Positions 1 to 10,100 of a DNA stretch of 38,626 nt are shown here, in pieces (positions within the stretch are counted from its first letter, which is position 1; each line of letters starts with the position of its first letter). The notes beneath the pieces were generated by a model, which made no database searches, was not told the DNA's origin, and saw only the letters and a list, made by a program, of their open reading frames with translations. Where the stretch lies: assembly GCA_022823775.1 (NCBI GenBank), contig JAJEHI010000165.1, forward strand, positions 1 to 38,626, read 5' to 3'. Origin of the DNA: Defluviicoccus sp. Its GTDB lineage: Bacteria; Pseudomonadota; Alphaproteobacteria; MPNO01. Both the position numbers and the translations under genes were made by a program.

Positions 1-121
1 GGGTGCGTCGAGGCGCTTGCCCGATGTCCCTGCATCGCGCTGCGCGCCTCTCCTGCCCTGTCGGCCGGACGGCGCCGCGCAGGCCATGACCCTGGTGACA
101 AATGCGGGCTAGGCCCGGGCG

Positions 122-1186
122 TCACAGGCCCTCGATCACGTCCGCCCATTCGTCGAGCGTTTCCTCGTGCCCGAACCGGATGTGGCAGGAGAACTGCGTG
201 AATCCGGCTTCTTCCAGCGCCCGGATCTTCTCGCGCAGCTCGGCCTTCGTGCCGGTGATCGTCGCGTTGCGGATCAGGTCGGCGGTAATCAGCGGCGCTT
301 CGTCCGGCCTGAGAAACAGCAGATGGCCGCGGTGGAGGGTAAGGTAGCGCGCGTCCTCCGGCGTGTAGCTCTCGTACAGCGAGCGGTACCGGTCGAGCAG
401 CGGGGCGAGGGTGTCGGGGAGGTCGAGCCGGATCGTGCCGAACCGCTCCTGCTCGACCAGGTTGTGCAGGACGACCGCCGCGGCCGGCCCGGCCAGCGCC
501 TTCGCCCGGTCGCTGTCGAAGGGTTCGCCCTCGGCGAGCACGCAGCCGCCGGTGATCGCGGTGGCGTAGAGGCCGGCAGGGTCGCGGCCCTCTTCGCGCA
601 TGGCCTCCCGCATGTCGGCGGCGTCGGCGATCGCGCGTTCGACGTTGCCGACCGCCGACATCCACCCCGCCCCGATCCGTGCCGTCAGCCGCCGTCCCTT
701 CGGGCCGAACGCCGAGACGTGAAAGCGTACCGGATCGTCGATGTCGATCAGCCCGTGCTCGGGGTTGAGGAAACGGATTTTCTGCGGTCCCGCGCCGTCG
801 TTCCACTCGATCGTCTCGCCGTCGAGCAGGCCCCTGACCGCCTCGATGTATTCGGCCATCTCCGCCAGGGAGACCGCGCCCCGGCCCATCGTGCGGCGCG
901 CGGTGAACCCGGTGGATATGCCGAAATCGATTCGCCCCGGCGCGAGCTTGTTGAGCGAGGCCAGCGCATTCGCGGCGACCGGAGCGATCCGGTTCGACGG
1001 CACGACGACCGCGGTGCCGAGGCGGATCCGCGAGGTTTGCACGGCGGCCGCCGCCATGGCCACGAACACGTCGGCGTTCAGCAGCTGCGTGTCCGAGAAC
1101 CAGGCATGGTCGAAGCCGAGCGCCTCGGCGCGCTTGACGGTTTTCCAGTGCTCCGCCGCGGTCGCGAAGCTGACGCCGAAATCCAT
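122..1186 (-). CDS. LLM-class flavin-dependent oxidoreductase
   Basis: A 354-aa protein of the bacterial luciferase-like monooxygenase superfamily, which uses reduced FMN or F420 to oxidise small organic substrates in the cytoplasm. The N-terminus has the family's first strand and helix (MDFGVSF, then RAEALGFDHAWFSD at about residues 20-33). The strand RIRLGTAVVVPSNR and the segment APGRIDFGISTGF (about residues 83-93) match the TIM-barrel core around the flavin phosphate. The length is normal for the family. The ATG start at 1186 begins directly at the first barrel strand. It is divergent from the thioesterase at 1320 and has no obvious operon partner. Substrate and cofactor (FMN or F420) cannot be read from sequence. 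The family call is secure; any specific reaction would be a guess. Confidence 0.88.
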   Translation of the reverse strand: MDFGVSFATAAEHWKTVKRAEALGFDHAWFSDTQLLNADVFVAMAAAAVQTSRIRLGTAVVVPSNRIAPVAANALASLNKLAPGRIDFGISTGFTARRTMGRGAVSLAEMAEYIEAVRGLLDGETIEWNDGAGPQKIRFLNPEHGLIDIDDPVRFHVSAFGPKGRRLTARIGAGWMSAVGNVERAIADAADMREAMREEGRDPAGLYATAITGGCVLAEGEPFDSDRAKALAGPAAAVVLHNLVEQERFGTIRLDLPDTLAPLLDRYRSLYESYTPEDARYLTLHRGHLLFLRPDEAPLITADLIRNATITGTKAELREKIRALEEAGFTQFSCHIRFGHEETLDEWADVIEGL

Positions 1187-1319
1187 GACCCGACCTCCGA
1201 TCGTTGCGCGCGGATAATGGGCGGGCCGGGCCGCGCGCCGTCAACCCGGTATCGGCGGGCGCTTGACACCCCGCCCGCCTTCGACAAAGAGAGCGCCAGC
1301 CTTCGGGAGGAGAAATCGG

Positions 1320-1751
1320 TTGGGACGCTGGCACGAAACGCACCGCGCGGTCGTTCATCCCTGGTATTGCGACCAGTTCGGGCACATGAACGTTCGCCAC
1401 TACTGCAACTTCTTCGACGATGCCGGGTTCCACATATGGAGCCATATCGGCTGTCCGCATTCGGAGATGAAGGCGCGCGGCGTGATGCTGGTCGTCGCCC
1501 GCAACACCCTCAATTTCGTCCACGAGATGAAGGCCGGCGAACTGTTGCGGATCGAGACCGCGTTCGTCCGCGTCGGCGAAAGAAGCTGCGCCCATCTCAA
1601 CCGGATGTACAACGTCGACACCGGAACCCTGACCGCGACGCTCGAATCGGTGGAGGTGTTCTTCGATCCGGCAACCCGGGTCTCCGCACCCATGCCGGAG
1701 GACATCAGGGCGCTGCTGACCGAGGCGTTGGTGACGGTCGACGACGGCTAG
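1320..1751 (+). CDS. Acyl-CoA thioesterase, hot-dog fold (4HBT family), TTG start
   Basis: A 143-aa hot-dog fold protein of the 4-hydroxybenzoyl-CoA / FadM thioesterase type, expected to hydrolyse acyl- or aroyl-CoA thioesters. The signature CDQFGHMNVRHYCNFFDDAG near the N-terminus carries the catalytic-type Asp (about residue 18) and the HMN motif typical of this group. The second half holds the long strand region (LLRIETAFVRVGERS and following). The TTG at 1320 is chosen because GGAGGAG (1306-1312) sits 7 nt upstream. An upstream in-frame ATG at 1263 would add 19 unconserved residues and has no ribosome site. It lies just before the HtrA-like gene on the same strand (79 nt gap). Natural substrate is unknown. 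Confidence 0.82.
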   Translation: MGRWHETHRAVVHPWYCDQFGHMNVRHYCNFFDDAGFHIWSHIGCPHSEMKARGVMLVVARNTLNFVHEMKAGELLRIETAFVRVGERSCAHLNRMYNVDTGTLTATLESVEVFFDPATRVSAPMPEDIRALLTEALVTVDDG

Positions 1752-1830
1752 GGAGAATCGGCGTCGCGTTTGTGTCGACCGCGTCGAGCGGTTAGCCTCG
1801 CCCCGAGCCACCCAAAACGATCGGAGCAAA

Positions 1831-2850
1831 ATGTCAGGCATCCAGCACGCCAACGGGCATCGGCCCGACGGCGTTCTCGACATCGTCCATCCCGCTCTGA
1901 CGGGCGCGTCCCGCCCGGATCCGGCGGCGCTTTCCTACGATCTCGACCGGGTCCTGGGCGCCGTGTTCCGGCTGCGCGCCGAGGTCCCTCCGAGTGCGTT
2001 CACCGCGACGATCCTCGGCACCGAGCGCGAGGGCAACGGCGTCCTGGTCGGCGAGGACGGGCTGGTGCTCACCATCGGCTACCTGATCACCGAGGCGGAG
2101 ACGATATCGCTCATCGACAACGAGGGTCGCACGGTCTCCGCGAGCCCGGTGGCCTACGACCACGAGACCGGGCTGGGCCTCGTGCGCGCCGACGAGCCGG
2201 TCGACGCGTCACCCGTTCCGATCGGCCGTTCCGATGGCGTGTCGGCCAAGGATCCCGTCGTCATCGCCTCGTTCGGAGGGATCAAGCACGCGATCCAGGG
2301 CGAGGTCGCCACCGTCCGGGAGTTCGCCGGGTCGTGGGAGTACATGCTGGACGAAGCGATCTGCACCGTTCCGGTTCATCCGTTCTGGGGAGGCGCGGCG
2401 CTGATCGACCGGTCGGGCAGTCTGGTCGGCTGCGGTTCGCTCTACGTGGAGCATTCCGTCGACGGAGGCGAATCCGTCCCCGGCAACCTGTTCGTGCCGA
2501 TCGACCTGCTGGCGCCGATCCGCGACGACATGGTTCGGACGGGACGCGCGCGCCGCGTCCCGCGCCCCTGGCTCGGCGTCTATGTCAGCGAAGCCGACGA
2601 CCGGCTGGTGGTGACCGGCGTCGCCGAAAACGCGCCCGGCGACCAATGCGGGGTGCAGCCGGGCGACGTGATCCTGTCGGCCGAGGGTGTCGCCGTCTCC
2701 GATCTGCCCGAATATTACCGGACGATCTGGTCGGCGGGCGAGCCGGGCGCGGAAATCCGTCTGACCGTGCTCAGGGACGACGACGTGCTGTCGATCCGCG
2801 TGCGTTCGGGAGATCGCTACAGCTATCTCAAGCTGCCGCGCCCGCACTGA
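1831..2850 (+). CDS. HtrA/DegP-like protein with PDZ domain; catalytic triad apparently lost
   Basis: A 339-aa protein with a trypsin-like (S1C) domain at about residues 40-235 and one PDZ domain at about 244-335 (WLGVYVSE, then GVQPGDVILSAEGVAVSD). The fold landmarks are clear: GNGVLVGEDGLVLT (68-81), DHETGLGLVR (110-119) and HPFWGGAAL (183-191). Each catalytic position appears replaced. The His of the usual TNAHVV motif is Tyr84 (TIGYLI), the Asp of DxxxDLAVL is Gly114, and the Ser of GNSGGP is Trp186. There is no signal peptide, so a cytoplasmic location is likely. This suggests a non-proteolytic scaffold or peptide-binding protein, which is an inference. Start ATG 1831 follows CGGAG at a good distance. 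Automated pipelines would probably label it a serine protease. Confidence 0.85.
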   Translation: MSGIQHANGHRPDGVLDIVHPALTGASRPDPAALSYDLDRVLGAVFRLRAEVPPSAFTATILGTEREGNGVLVGEDGLVLTIGYLITEAETISLIDNEGRTVSASPVAYDHETGLGLVRADEPVDASPVPIGRSDGVSAKDPVVIASFGGIKHAIQGEVATVREFAGSWEYMLDEAICTVPVHPFWGGAALIDRSGSLVGCGSLYVEHSVDGGESVPGNLFVPIDLLAPIRDDMVRTGRARRVPRPWLGVYVSEADDRLVVTGVAENAPGDQCGVQPGDVILSAEGVAVSDLPEYYRTIWSAGEPGAEIRLTVLRDDDVLSIRVRSGDRYSYLKLPRPH

Positions 2851-2865
2851 GCGGCGGTTCGCCGT

Positions 2866-3330
2866 TCAAAGGGACTCGACGGCTTCGAGAACGCTGTCGA
2901 CGTGCCCGTTGACCCTGACCTTGCGCCAGACATTGCGGACGACCCCGGTCTCGTCGATCAGGAAAGTCGCGCGCTCGATCCCCATATACTTCCGCCCGTA
3001 CATGGATTTCTCGATCCATGTGCCGTAGCTCTCGCACACGCCGCCATCGGTGTCGGAGGCCAGGGTAAACGGCAGATCGTGCTTTGCCTTGAATCTGTCG
3101 TGCTTGGCGACGCTGTCCTTGGAGACACCGACGACGACCGCGTCGAGCCCGGCGAAATCGGGATGGGAATCGCGGAAGCCGCAGGCCTCCTTGGTGCAGC
3201 CCGGCGTGTCGTCCCGGGGATAGAAGTAGAGCACGACCCTCTTTCCCGCGAGGTCGGAGAGCGACACCGAGCCGCCGCCGTCGGTCGCCATTTCGAAGTC
3301 AGGCGCGCGCTGTCCGATTTCGAGTGCCAT
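2866..3330 (-). CDS. bcp: Peroxiredoxin, Bcp/PrxQ type (thiol peroxidase)
   Basis: A 154-aa atypical two-Cys peroxiredoxin that reduces hydrogen peroxide and organic hydroperoxides, normally with electrons from thioredoxin, in the cytoplasm. The diagnostic motif YPRDDTPGCTKEAC (37-50) carries the peroxidatic Cys45 and the resolving Cys50 five residues later, the Bcp/PrxQ arrangement. Thr42 belongs to the PxxxTxxC active site. The C-terminal TFLIDETGVVRNVWRKV is also typical. The length matches the family (about 155). It is convergent with the HtrA-like gene (15 nt apart) and divergent from the His-rich gene. No regulatory site was seen upstream. Confidence 0.95.
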   Translation of the reverse strand: MALEIGQRAPDFEMATDGGGSVSLSDLAGKRVVLYFYPRDDTPGCTKEACGFRDSHPDFAGLDAVVVGVSKDSVAKHDRFKAKHDLPFTLASDTDGGVCESYGTWIEKSMYGRKYMGIERATFLIDETGVVRNVWRKVRVNGHVDSVLEAVESL

Positions 3331-3527
3331 TCACGATTCCTTCCGTCGCCGAGCCGCTTTCTTGATTGCAGGCGCCGCCGGTTTTCGTCAAGGGGCCGAG
3401 CAGGAGAACATCCGACGGAAACCTCTTCCGTGGCGCGTGATATGTATACAGGCGCCCGGTCGCGCGCGCCCGAAGCCGATGGCGGGCAGGAATTCCGGTT
3501 GTCGCCGCAAGGACGAAGGGGCTCGGC

Positions 3528-4028
3528 ATGCGGTATGAACTGGGCAGACGGCGCCGCCTGAAATCGTTCGCCCGGGCGGCATGCCTGTCCGCGCTCGCGG
3601 CGGTTTTCGTGGCAAGCGCGGCGCCCCCCTCCGAGGCCGGAAAGCGTCACCGCCATCATCCGGGACATGTCCACCATCGCCACTACCATCCACCGGCGGT
3701 CGTGCCCGGCCACCGGGTCTTCGGCTGGACCTTCCATCGCCACGGCGCGGCCCATCGACGACACCGGAAGCGGCCGATCCGGAGATTCCATGGCCCCGTT
3801 TTCTGGGTGCATGTCGCGCCGGCGATAAGGTACGTCGTTCCGGCGGCGGTCCCCCCGCCGACGGCGGCGATACGCCCAACCGCCGTCCCGCCCGCGGACT
3901 GTCTCATGATCCGCGAATATCAGGCGCGAATCGTCGTCGGCGGACGAGAGGTCGAGGCCTATGGCGACGCCTGCCTGCAACCCGACGGCTCCTGGAGAAC
4001 CGGTCCTCCGAAGCTCGTGCCGCCGTAG
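3528..4028 (+). CDS. Secreted histidine-rich protein of unknown function
   Basis: A 166-aa protein with a basic N-terminus (MRYELGRRRRLK) and a hydrophobic stretch at about 14-32 that looks like a Sec signal peptide, with possible cleavage near SEAG. The mature N-terminal half is extremely His/Arg-rich: about 15 His within some 57 residues (GKRHRHHPGHVHHRHYHPP and following), consistent with metal binding. A Pro/Ala linker follows, then a short C-terminal segment with two Cys (DCLMIREYQARI ... YGDACLQPDGSWR), probably a disulfide-closed module. This build, with a low-complexity His-rich part and a small Cys-pair tail ending in DGSWR, recurs in alphaproteobacterial exported proteins of unknown function. 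No function is assigned. It converges on glnE, ending 28 nt before it. Confidence 0.7.
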   Translation: MRYELGRRRRLKSFARAACLSALAAVFVASAAPPSEAGKRHRHHPGHVHHRHYHPPAVVPGHRVFGWTFHRHGAAHRRHRKRPIRRFHGPVFWVHVAPAIRYVVPAAVPPPTAAIRPTAVPPADCLMIREYQARIVVGGREVEAYGDACLQPDGSWRTGPPKLVPP

Positions 4029-4055
4029 GTTCCGGGCCGCGAGAAGCGCGGCGTT

Positions 4056-7000
4056 CTATCCCCGGTCGAGACTGTCCGCCGGGTTGCCTCCGGCAGTTGC
4101 CACCGCGGCGGCCGGCAGGGCGATTATTTCGTCGAAGTGCCGGCGCGAGCGCGCGGCGAGAGCGAGGCACCTCTCTTCCAGTGCCGCGTGGTCGGCCGCG
4201 CCCAGAGCTCGGGCCACGAATTCGCGGCTGGTCGACGGCGCGTCGCGGCCCGCGATCCCGGCGCCGAACGCAAGGCGGACGATTCCCTGCAGCCGGCGCC
4301 ACAGCGTCATCGCCTCGATCAGCTCATCGGCGACCGTCCGTTCGAGGCAACCCGCCGCGGCCAGCCGGTCGAGCGCATCGGTGGTGTTGGTCGACAGTAC
4401 GCCGGGACGATCGTGAGCGTGCCGCAGCTGTAGGTACTGGGCGATGAACTCGATATCGATCATGCCGCCGCGGTATCGCTTGATCGACCAGAAATCGTCC
4501 GCCGCCCGGTCCCGTTCCATTCTTTCTCGCATGTCGGCGACCGCGCGGACCAGCCGGTCGGGATCGCGCTCCCGGGTGAGAACCGAGGCGATGGTTTCCT
4601 CGATCTTGGCGGCGAACGGCGCGGGCGCGGCGATTACCCGCGCGCGGGTCAGCGCCAGATGCTCCCAGGTCCAGGCTTCCTTGTGCTGGTAGCGCATGAA
4701 CGCCGGCAGCGAAGTGGCGATCGGTCCCGAGGCGCCCGCCGGCCGAAGCCGCATGTCGACTTCGTAGAGCTTGCCCTCGCTGGTCGGCGCCGACATGGCT
4801 CCGATGAACCGCTGGCAGAGACGGGCGTAATAGGTCTGGCTCGGCAGCGGGCGCGGGCCGGCCGATTCGGCATATTCGTCCTCCGATTCGTAGAGGAACA
4901 GGAGGTCCAGATCGGACTCGGTCGTCAGTTCCCCGCCGCCCAGCTTGCCGAACCCCACGACGGCGAAAGCGCTGTTGCGCAGGATGCCGTGCTTGCGCGC
5001 GAACTCCCGCGCGGTCACCGGCAGGAGGGCGCGCACGCAGGCCGTGGCGATATCGGCAAGCGGCCCGCCCGCATCCGCGCCGTCGATCAGCCCGTCGAGC
5101 ATCTGGACCCCGACCTCGAAGACATGGTCGTTGTTCCAGTACCGGCAGATGTCGAGCTCTTCCTCGTAATGGCGGGCTTCGCGCAGCGCCCGTCGGAGGT
5201 CCTGGGCAAGCCTGTCGGCGCCGGCGGTAATGTCGAGAGCGGAGGGCTGGAGCACGCCCTCCAGCATGATCGGGTGGCGGCTCAGCCAATCGGCGAGCCG
5301 GGGCGCGCTTCCCATGATCTTGGCGAGAAGATCCAGCAGCGCCGGGTTGTTGGTGAAAAGGGAAAGGACGTGCACGCCGGCGGGAAGCGTGCGCAGGAAA
5401 TCGTCGAACCTGAGCAGCGCCGCATCCGGATCGTTGGTCTTCGACAGGATTTCCAGCACCGTCGGAATCAGCTCGGTCAGGAGCTCGCGCGCCCGTGCGC
5501 TCCGGGTCGAGCTGTAGCGGCCGTGGTGCCATATGCGAATCCGCGCGGCGACCCGGCTGGGCTCGCGATAGCCGAGGCGGGCCAGGGTCTCCAGAGTTTC
5601 CGGGTCGTCCTCCGCGCCGGTGAAAACGAGGTTTCCGGAGCCCGAGAGGTCCGGCGTTTTTTCGAACAGCACGGCGTAGTGGGATTCCACCGCGCGCAAC
5701 TCCTCCAGCAGCGCCGCCTCGAAATGCGCCCTGTCCCCGTATCCCATCAGGAAAGCGACGCGCTCCAGCGCCTCTTCGCTCTCCGGCAGCGTGTGGGTCT
5801 GTTGATCGTCGATCATCTGGAGGCGGTTCTCGAGCCGGCGGTGAAAGCGGTACGCCTGGATGAGCCGGCTGCTGACGATCGATTCGAGCAGCCCCGCCCG
5901 GGCCAGCGCGCGGAGCGCATCGCAGGTCTCCCGCACCCTCAGCGACTGATCGCGCCCGCCCCAGATGAGCTGTTGGGTCTGGGCGAAGAATTCGATCTCG
6001 CGAATGCCGCCCCGGCCGAGCTTTATGTCGTGACCGGCGGCCAGGGTCGTCGAGCCGCCGCGATTGGCGTTGATCTGCCGCTTGATCGAATGGATGTCCT
6101 GGATCGCGAAGAAATCGAGGCTCTTGCGCCAGATGAACGGCCGCAGAACTTCGAGGAATGCCTCGCCCGACACCATGTCTCCGGCGACCGGACGCGCCTT
6201 GATCATGGCGGCGCGTTCCCAGTTCTGGCCCGCGCTCTCGTAGTAGATCTCCGCCGCCCCGGTGGAAACCGCGACCGGCGTCGATCCCGGGTCCGGACGC
6301 AGCCGGAGATCGGTCCGGAAGACGTAGCCGTCGCTGGTGCGTTCGGCCATCACCTTGACCAGGGCCTGGGTAAGGCGGATCATGCATTGCTGCAGGCTGG
6401 TATTGCCCGCGTATTCGATCAGCGCGCCGTCGTACAGGACGATCAGATCGATGTCGCTTGAGTAGTTGAGTTCTCGCCCTCCCAGCTTTCCCATCCCGAG
6501 GACGATCCAGCCGGAGCCGAGCGACGGCCGGTCATGCGACGACAGTACGATCTCGCCGGCCGCCGCCGCCCGGGCAAGGAGGTGGTCCGCGGCGAGCGCC
6601 AGCGCTCGCTGGGCAAAGTCCGAGAGGCGGGCGCAAACCGTTTCGACCCGCCAGACGCCGCTGAGGTCGCCGATGGCCGTTGCGAGCGAGGTTCTTCTCT
6701 TGGCGATGCGCAAGGCCGACATTATCTCTTCCGTGCCGGCATCGTGCGGCCCCATGCGATCGAGCCCCGCTACCGTCCGATCCCACGCCGTCTGCACGCC
6801 ATCGGCGAGCAAGTCACAGGCGAATGCGATATCGCGGATGGCACAGTGGGTAAGGAAGGGGCTGTTTCCGAACACCGCGGCGAGCACTGATCTTGCCGCC
6901 GGGTCGGCGGCGAGCGCGCGTGCGAGTTCCGCGGTCTCCGGGGAGCACTCTGCCGCGGCCTCCTCCCAGCGTTCGAACGCGAGATCCGCCGCTTCCGCGT

Positions 7001-7058
7001 TCGCGGGCCGGGGCAGGGCCTCGATGTTGGCGGTGAACTCGGCCGCGATTTGCGTCAA
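4056..7058 (-). CDS. glnE: Glutamine synthetase adenylyltransferase / adenylyl-removing enzyme
   Basis: A 1000-aa bifunctional enzyme that adenylylates and deadenylylates glutamine synthetase in response to PII and glutamine. Two nucleotidyltransferase cores are present, as expected. The N-terminal (adenylyl-removing) core has GMGKLGGRELNYSSDIDLIV at about 188-207. The C-terminal (adenylylating) core has GFGKLGGGELTTESDLDLLF at about 700-719. Each keeps the SDxD metal-binding pair. Following segments such as VDMRLRPAGASGPIAT and WEHLALTRARVI are standard for the family. Length is normal. The start is TTG at 7058, preceded by a GGAGAG ribosome site about 7 nt upstream. Long overlapping frames on both strands inside this gene are GC-driven shadows. 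It is divergent from the AsmA-like gene, with about 80 nt between starts. Confidence 0.97.
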   Translation of the reverse strand: MTQIAAEFTANIEALPRPANAEAADLAFERWEEAAAECSPETAELARALAADPAARSVLAAVFGNSPFLTHCAIRDIAFACDLLADGVQTAWDRTVAGLDRMGPHDAGTEEIMSALRIAKRRTSLATAIGDLSGVWRVETVCARLSDFAQRALALAADHLLARAAAAGEIVLSSHDRPSLGSGWIVLGMGKLGGRELNYSSDIDLIVLYDGALIEYAGNTSLQQCMIRLTQALVKVMAERTSDGYVFRTDLRLRPDPGSTPVAVSTGAAEIYYESAGQNWERAAMIKARPVAGDMVSGEAFLEVLRPFIWRKSLDFFAIQDIHSIKRQINANRGGSTTLAAGHDIKLGRGGIREIEFFAQTQQLIWGGRDQSLRVRETCDALRALARAGLLESIVSSRLIQAYRFHRRLENRLQMIDDQQTHTLPESEEALERVAFLMGYGDRAHFEAALLEELRAVESHYAVLFEKTPDLSGSGNLVFTGAEDDPETLETLARLGYREPSRVAARIRIWHHGRYSSTRSARARELLTELIPTVLEILSKTNDPDAALLRFDDFLRTLPAGVHVLSLFTNNPALLDLLAKIMGSAPRLADWLSRHPIMLEGVLQPSALDITAGADRLAQDLRRALREARHYEEELDICRYWNNDHVFEVGVQMLDGLIDGADAGGPLADIATACVRALLPVTAREFARKHGILRNSAFAVVGFGKLGGGELTTESDLDLLFLYESEDEYAESAGPRPLPSQTYYARLCQRFIGAMSAPTSEGKLYEVDMRLRPAGASGPIATSLPAFMRYQHKEAWTWEHLALTRARVIAAPAPFAAKIEETIASVLTRERDPDRLVRAVADMRERMERDRAADDFWSIKRYRGGMIDIEFIAQYLQLRHAHDRPGVLSTNTTDALDRLAAAGCLERTVADELIEAMTLWRRLQGIVRLAFGAGIAGRDAPSTSREFVARALGAADHAALEERCLALAARSRRHFDEIIALPAAAVATAGGNPADSLDRG

Positions 7059-7136
7059 GCGTATCTCTCCGGCGGCGGGGACGGTGCCCGAAATTGTGCC
7101 GCCGGCCGGTTCCGGTCAAGCGGCTCGCGCCGCGCG

Positions 7137-10100
7137 ATGATGCGCCGCCTGTCCCGTATCGGTCTCGGCATCGCCGCCATCGGCGCGGTCTCGGTGCTTC
7201 TGCTCGGTCTCTACGGTGCCTGGAGACTGTCCCAGGGCCCGGTCTCGCTCGGCGTGCTCAAGCCTTATCTGGAAGAGCGGCTCGCGGTGCTGGGCCTGCC
7301 CTACCGCATGGCGTTCTCCGACCTCGTTCTGAACTGGGGCGGTACGGAGCGCCCGCTCGACCTGGTGATCTCCGATGCCGAGCTGCGCGGCGAAGACGAG
7401 CGGGCGGTCGCAAGAATCTCCGAAATCTCCATGGGATTGTCGCTTCGCGCGCTGCTCGGCGGCGATCTGGTCGTGAAGACGATCCGGCTCGCCGACGCCG
7501 ATGTCACCGCGATCCGGAGAAAGGACGGCACGCTGAGCATCGGTCTGGCGGGCGATGGCGGCGAGTCTCTAGAGCTGTTCGAGTCCGGCAACGGAGGGCG
7601 CTCCGGCAGTTCCCTTCTGGGCAAGCTCGATCGGATCGCCATCCATCGCGCCTCGGTCTCGCTCGACGACCGGCTGCTCGGTCTGAAAATGAGTCCGGAG
7701 CGCGTGTCCATCGATCTGGAACGCACGGAGCATGCCGTCGTCGGCGTGTTCGATATCGACTCGTGGTCGGGCGACGAGCGGCTTTCCCTGGGCGGCACCG
7801 CCGAATACCGGCTGAACGACCGGACATCCCATGTCGCTCTCGACTTCCGCGGCCTCGACCCGAGCCGCCTCGCTCCGGTTCTCGCCGGATGGTTTCCTCA
7901 CCTGCCCGATCCGGCCGGCATCGCGTTACCTCTCCAAGGTCGTCTGGAGGCGTCGTCCAATCCAGACGGCGGGCTCCGGAAGGCTAGTTTCGCCGTCAGG
8001 GGCGGAACGGGATCGCTGAGCCCTGCGGCGCTCGACGGCCATCGTTACGACATCCGGTCGCTGACGTTCGACGGCAGTTACAGCGGCGCCGACGGCACGG
8101 TCGCCATCGACCGGCTCGATATCGACTTCGGCGTGCCGACGCTGTCGGTCACCGGCAAGATCGCGGGGATCGGCAAGACGCCCCGTCTCCGGGCTCGCGC
8201 CAGGCTCGAAGGGATGACGATGTCGGCGCTCGGGCGGTACTGGCCCAAGGGAATCGCCAAGGGTGCGAGGCGCTGGCTGTCCGCCAACCTGAACCAGGGC
8301 GATGTCCGCGATGTCGACGCCCGCCTCGTCGCTTCCTTCCCCCCAGCCGGCGCAAGGATCGAACGCGTCGACGTGACGCTCGGCCTCGACCGTGCGACCG
8401 TACACTATTTCAAGCCGCTTCCTCCGGTGACGCACGCGAAGGGGACGGTCAAGATCGATCGGGATCGCGTGCAGATCGCGGTGGTGGAGGGGCGGGTGGA
8501 CGACCTCCGGATCGCTTCGGGACGGATCGATATCGCCGGCCTGTCGGTCGACCGGGCGCATCTCACGCTTGAGACGCGGGTATCGGGGCCGGTCGCCACC
8601 GCGCTTTCGGTGCTGGATCATCCGCGTCTTCGCTACGCCTCGAAGGTCGGCCTGGTTCCCGGGCAGGTTCGCGGCACGCTCTCGACAAGAATAAAGGGCA
8701 GCTTCCCCCTCATCGATGCGCTGGCGCTGGAGGATACCGCGCTCAATGCGACCGGAACCCTGGATGCCGCCGCCGCGGACGGCGTGTTCCTGGGCCAGGA
8801 TCTGACCGCTGGCGCTCTCCGCTTCGCGCTCGATACCAAGGGTATGAAGATCGAGGGAGACGCGCGCCTTTCCGGAATTGCCGCCGCCGTCGGCTGGCAG
8901 GAGGACTTCACCGGTACGGCGGAGACCTTGCGCCGGTACACCGTCCGCGCCCGGCTCACGGAACCCGAGAGAAAGCGCTTCGGCGTCAGCCTCGGGCCCG
9001 CGGTCAAGGGACCGCTCTCGGTCGACGCCGCGTACGAAGTCTCGTCCGACAGGACCGAGCGCGTGGCGGGCACGCTGGACACCACCGAAGCCGAGCTCGC
9101 GCTTGCGCCGCTCGAATGGTGGAAGCCGCCCGGCGTGGCGGGCAGGGCGGCGTTCGAAATCGCGGTCGAGAACGGCGAGACGCGCGCGATCCGGATCGCC
9201 AGCCTTGCCGCCGGGGACCTCCGGGCGGCGGGTCGGCTGAGCCTCGAACGCGGCCGTATCCGAAGAATCGAAATCGACAATTTTTCCGTGCCCGGTCGCT
9301 TCGACATCGCGGGCATACTTACACGCGACGAGGCGAGCGGGTGGACCGTCGACACGCGCGGCCAGCTGTTCGACGCCGCGCCCCTGCAGCGGCTCATCGA
9401 AGGCGAAACCGGGGCATCGCTGCCGCCGCTCCGCATCGCCGCGCGGTTCGGCCGCGCGAAGCTGACCGAAGGACGGACGATCCGCGACATGTCGCTGACC
9501 GCCGATCGGCGGGCCGATAGCTGGCGCGCGATCGACCTCGCCGGAAGCTTCGGAAACGGCAAGCGGTTCGACCTCAGCTACCGGCCGGGAGAGAGCGGCG
9601 GGCAGTTCCGCATAGAGAGCGAGGACGCCGGCGAGATATTCGGTCTCGTGGGCGATACCAGATGGGTTCGCGGCGGCCGCGTGGCGATGTCGGCGAAACG
9701 CGGGACGGGCGACGAAACCGGGCTCTGGAAGGGCGAGCTTGTCCTCCGCGACTTCGTTCTTACCGGCGCGCCGCGACTGGTCGAGGCGCTTCGGGTCGCG
9801 TCCCTGGGCTCGCTTTCGGAGGAGCTCGGCGGGCGCGGGGTCGGCGTGCAGAAGCTCACCGTTCCCTTCGATTACGATGGATCCACGATCCGAATCTCGG
9901 AGGGGCGCGCGTTAGGAACCGGCTTCGGCGCGACCGGCCACGGTACGATCGACGTCGACAAGGAAACGCTCAAAATCGACGGTACGCTGGTCCCTGCCTA
10001 CCAGCTGAACGCCGCGCTGGGCGAACTGCCTGGCATCGGCATCCTTTTCTCCGGCGAGAAACACGGAGGCCTGTTCGCCGCCCCCTACGCCATCCGGGGC

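Noticed and set aside
1..121. A possible end of an upstream gene before the LLM gene
   Set aside because: One frame ends with TAG at 110-112, but only about 36 codons are visible and no family is recognisable.
1263..1291. TTGACA at 1263 as a promoter for the thioesterase
   Set aside because: No plausible -10 sequence lies 16-18 nt downstream (AAAGAG at the 17-nt position).
4324..6461. Long reading frames of 600-690 codons on both strands inside glnE
   Set aside because: They are by-products of high GC in the third codon position and have biased Arg/Gly/Pro-rich composition. glnE itself carries both nucleotidyltransferase motifs.
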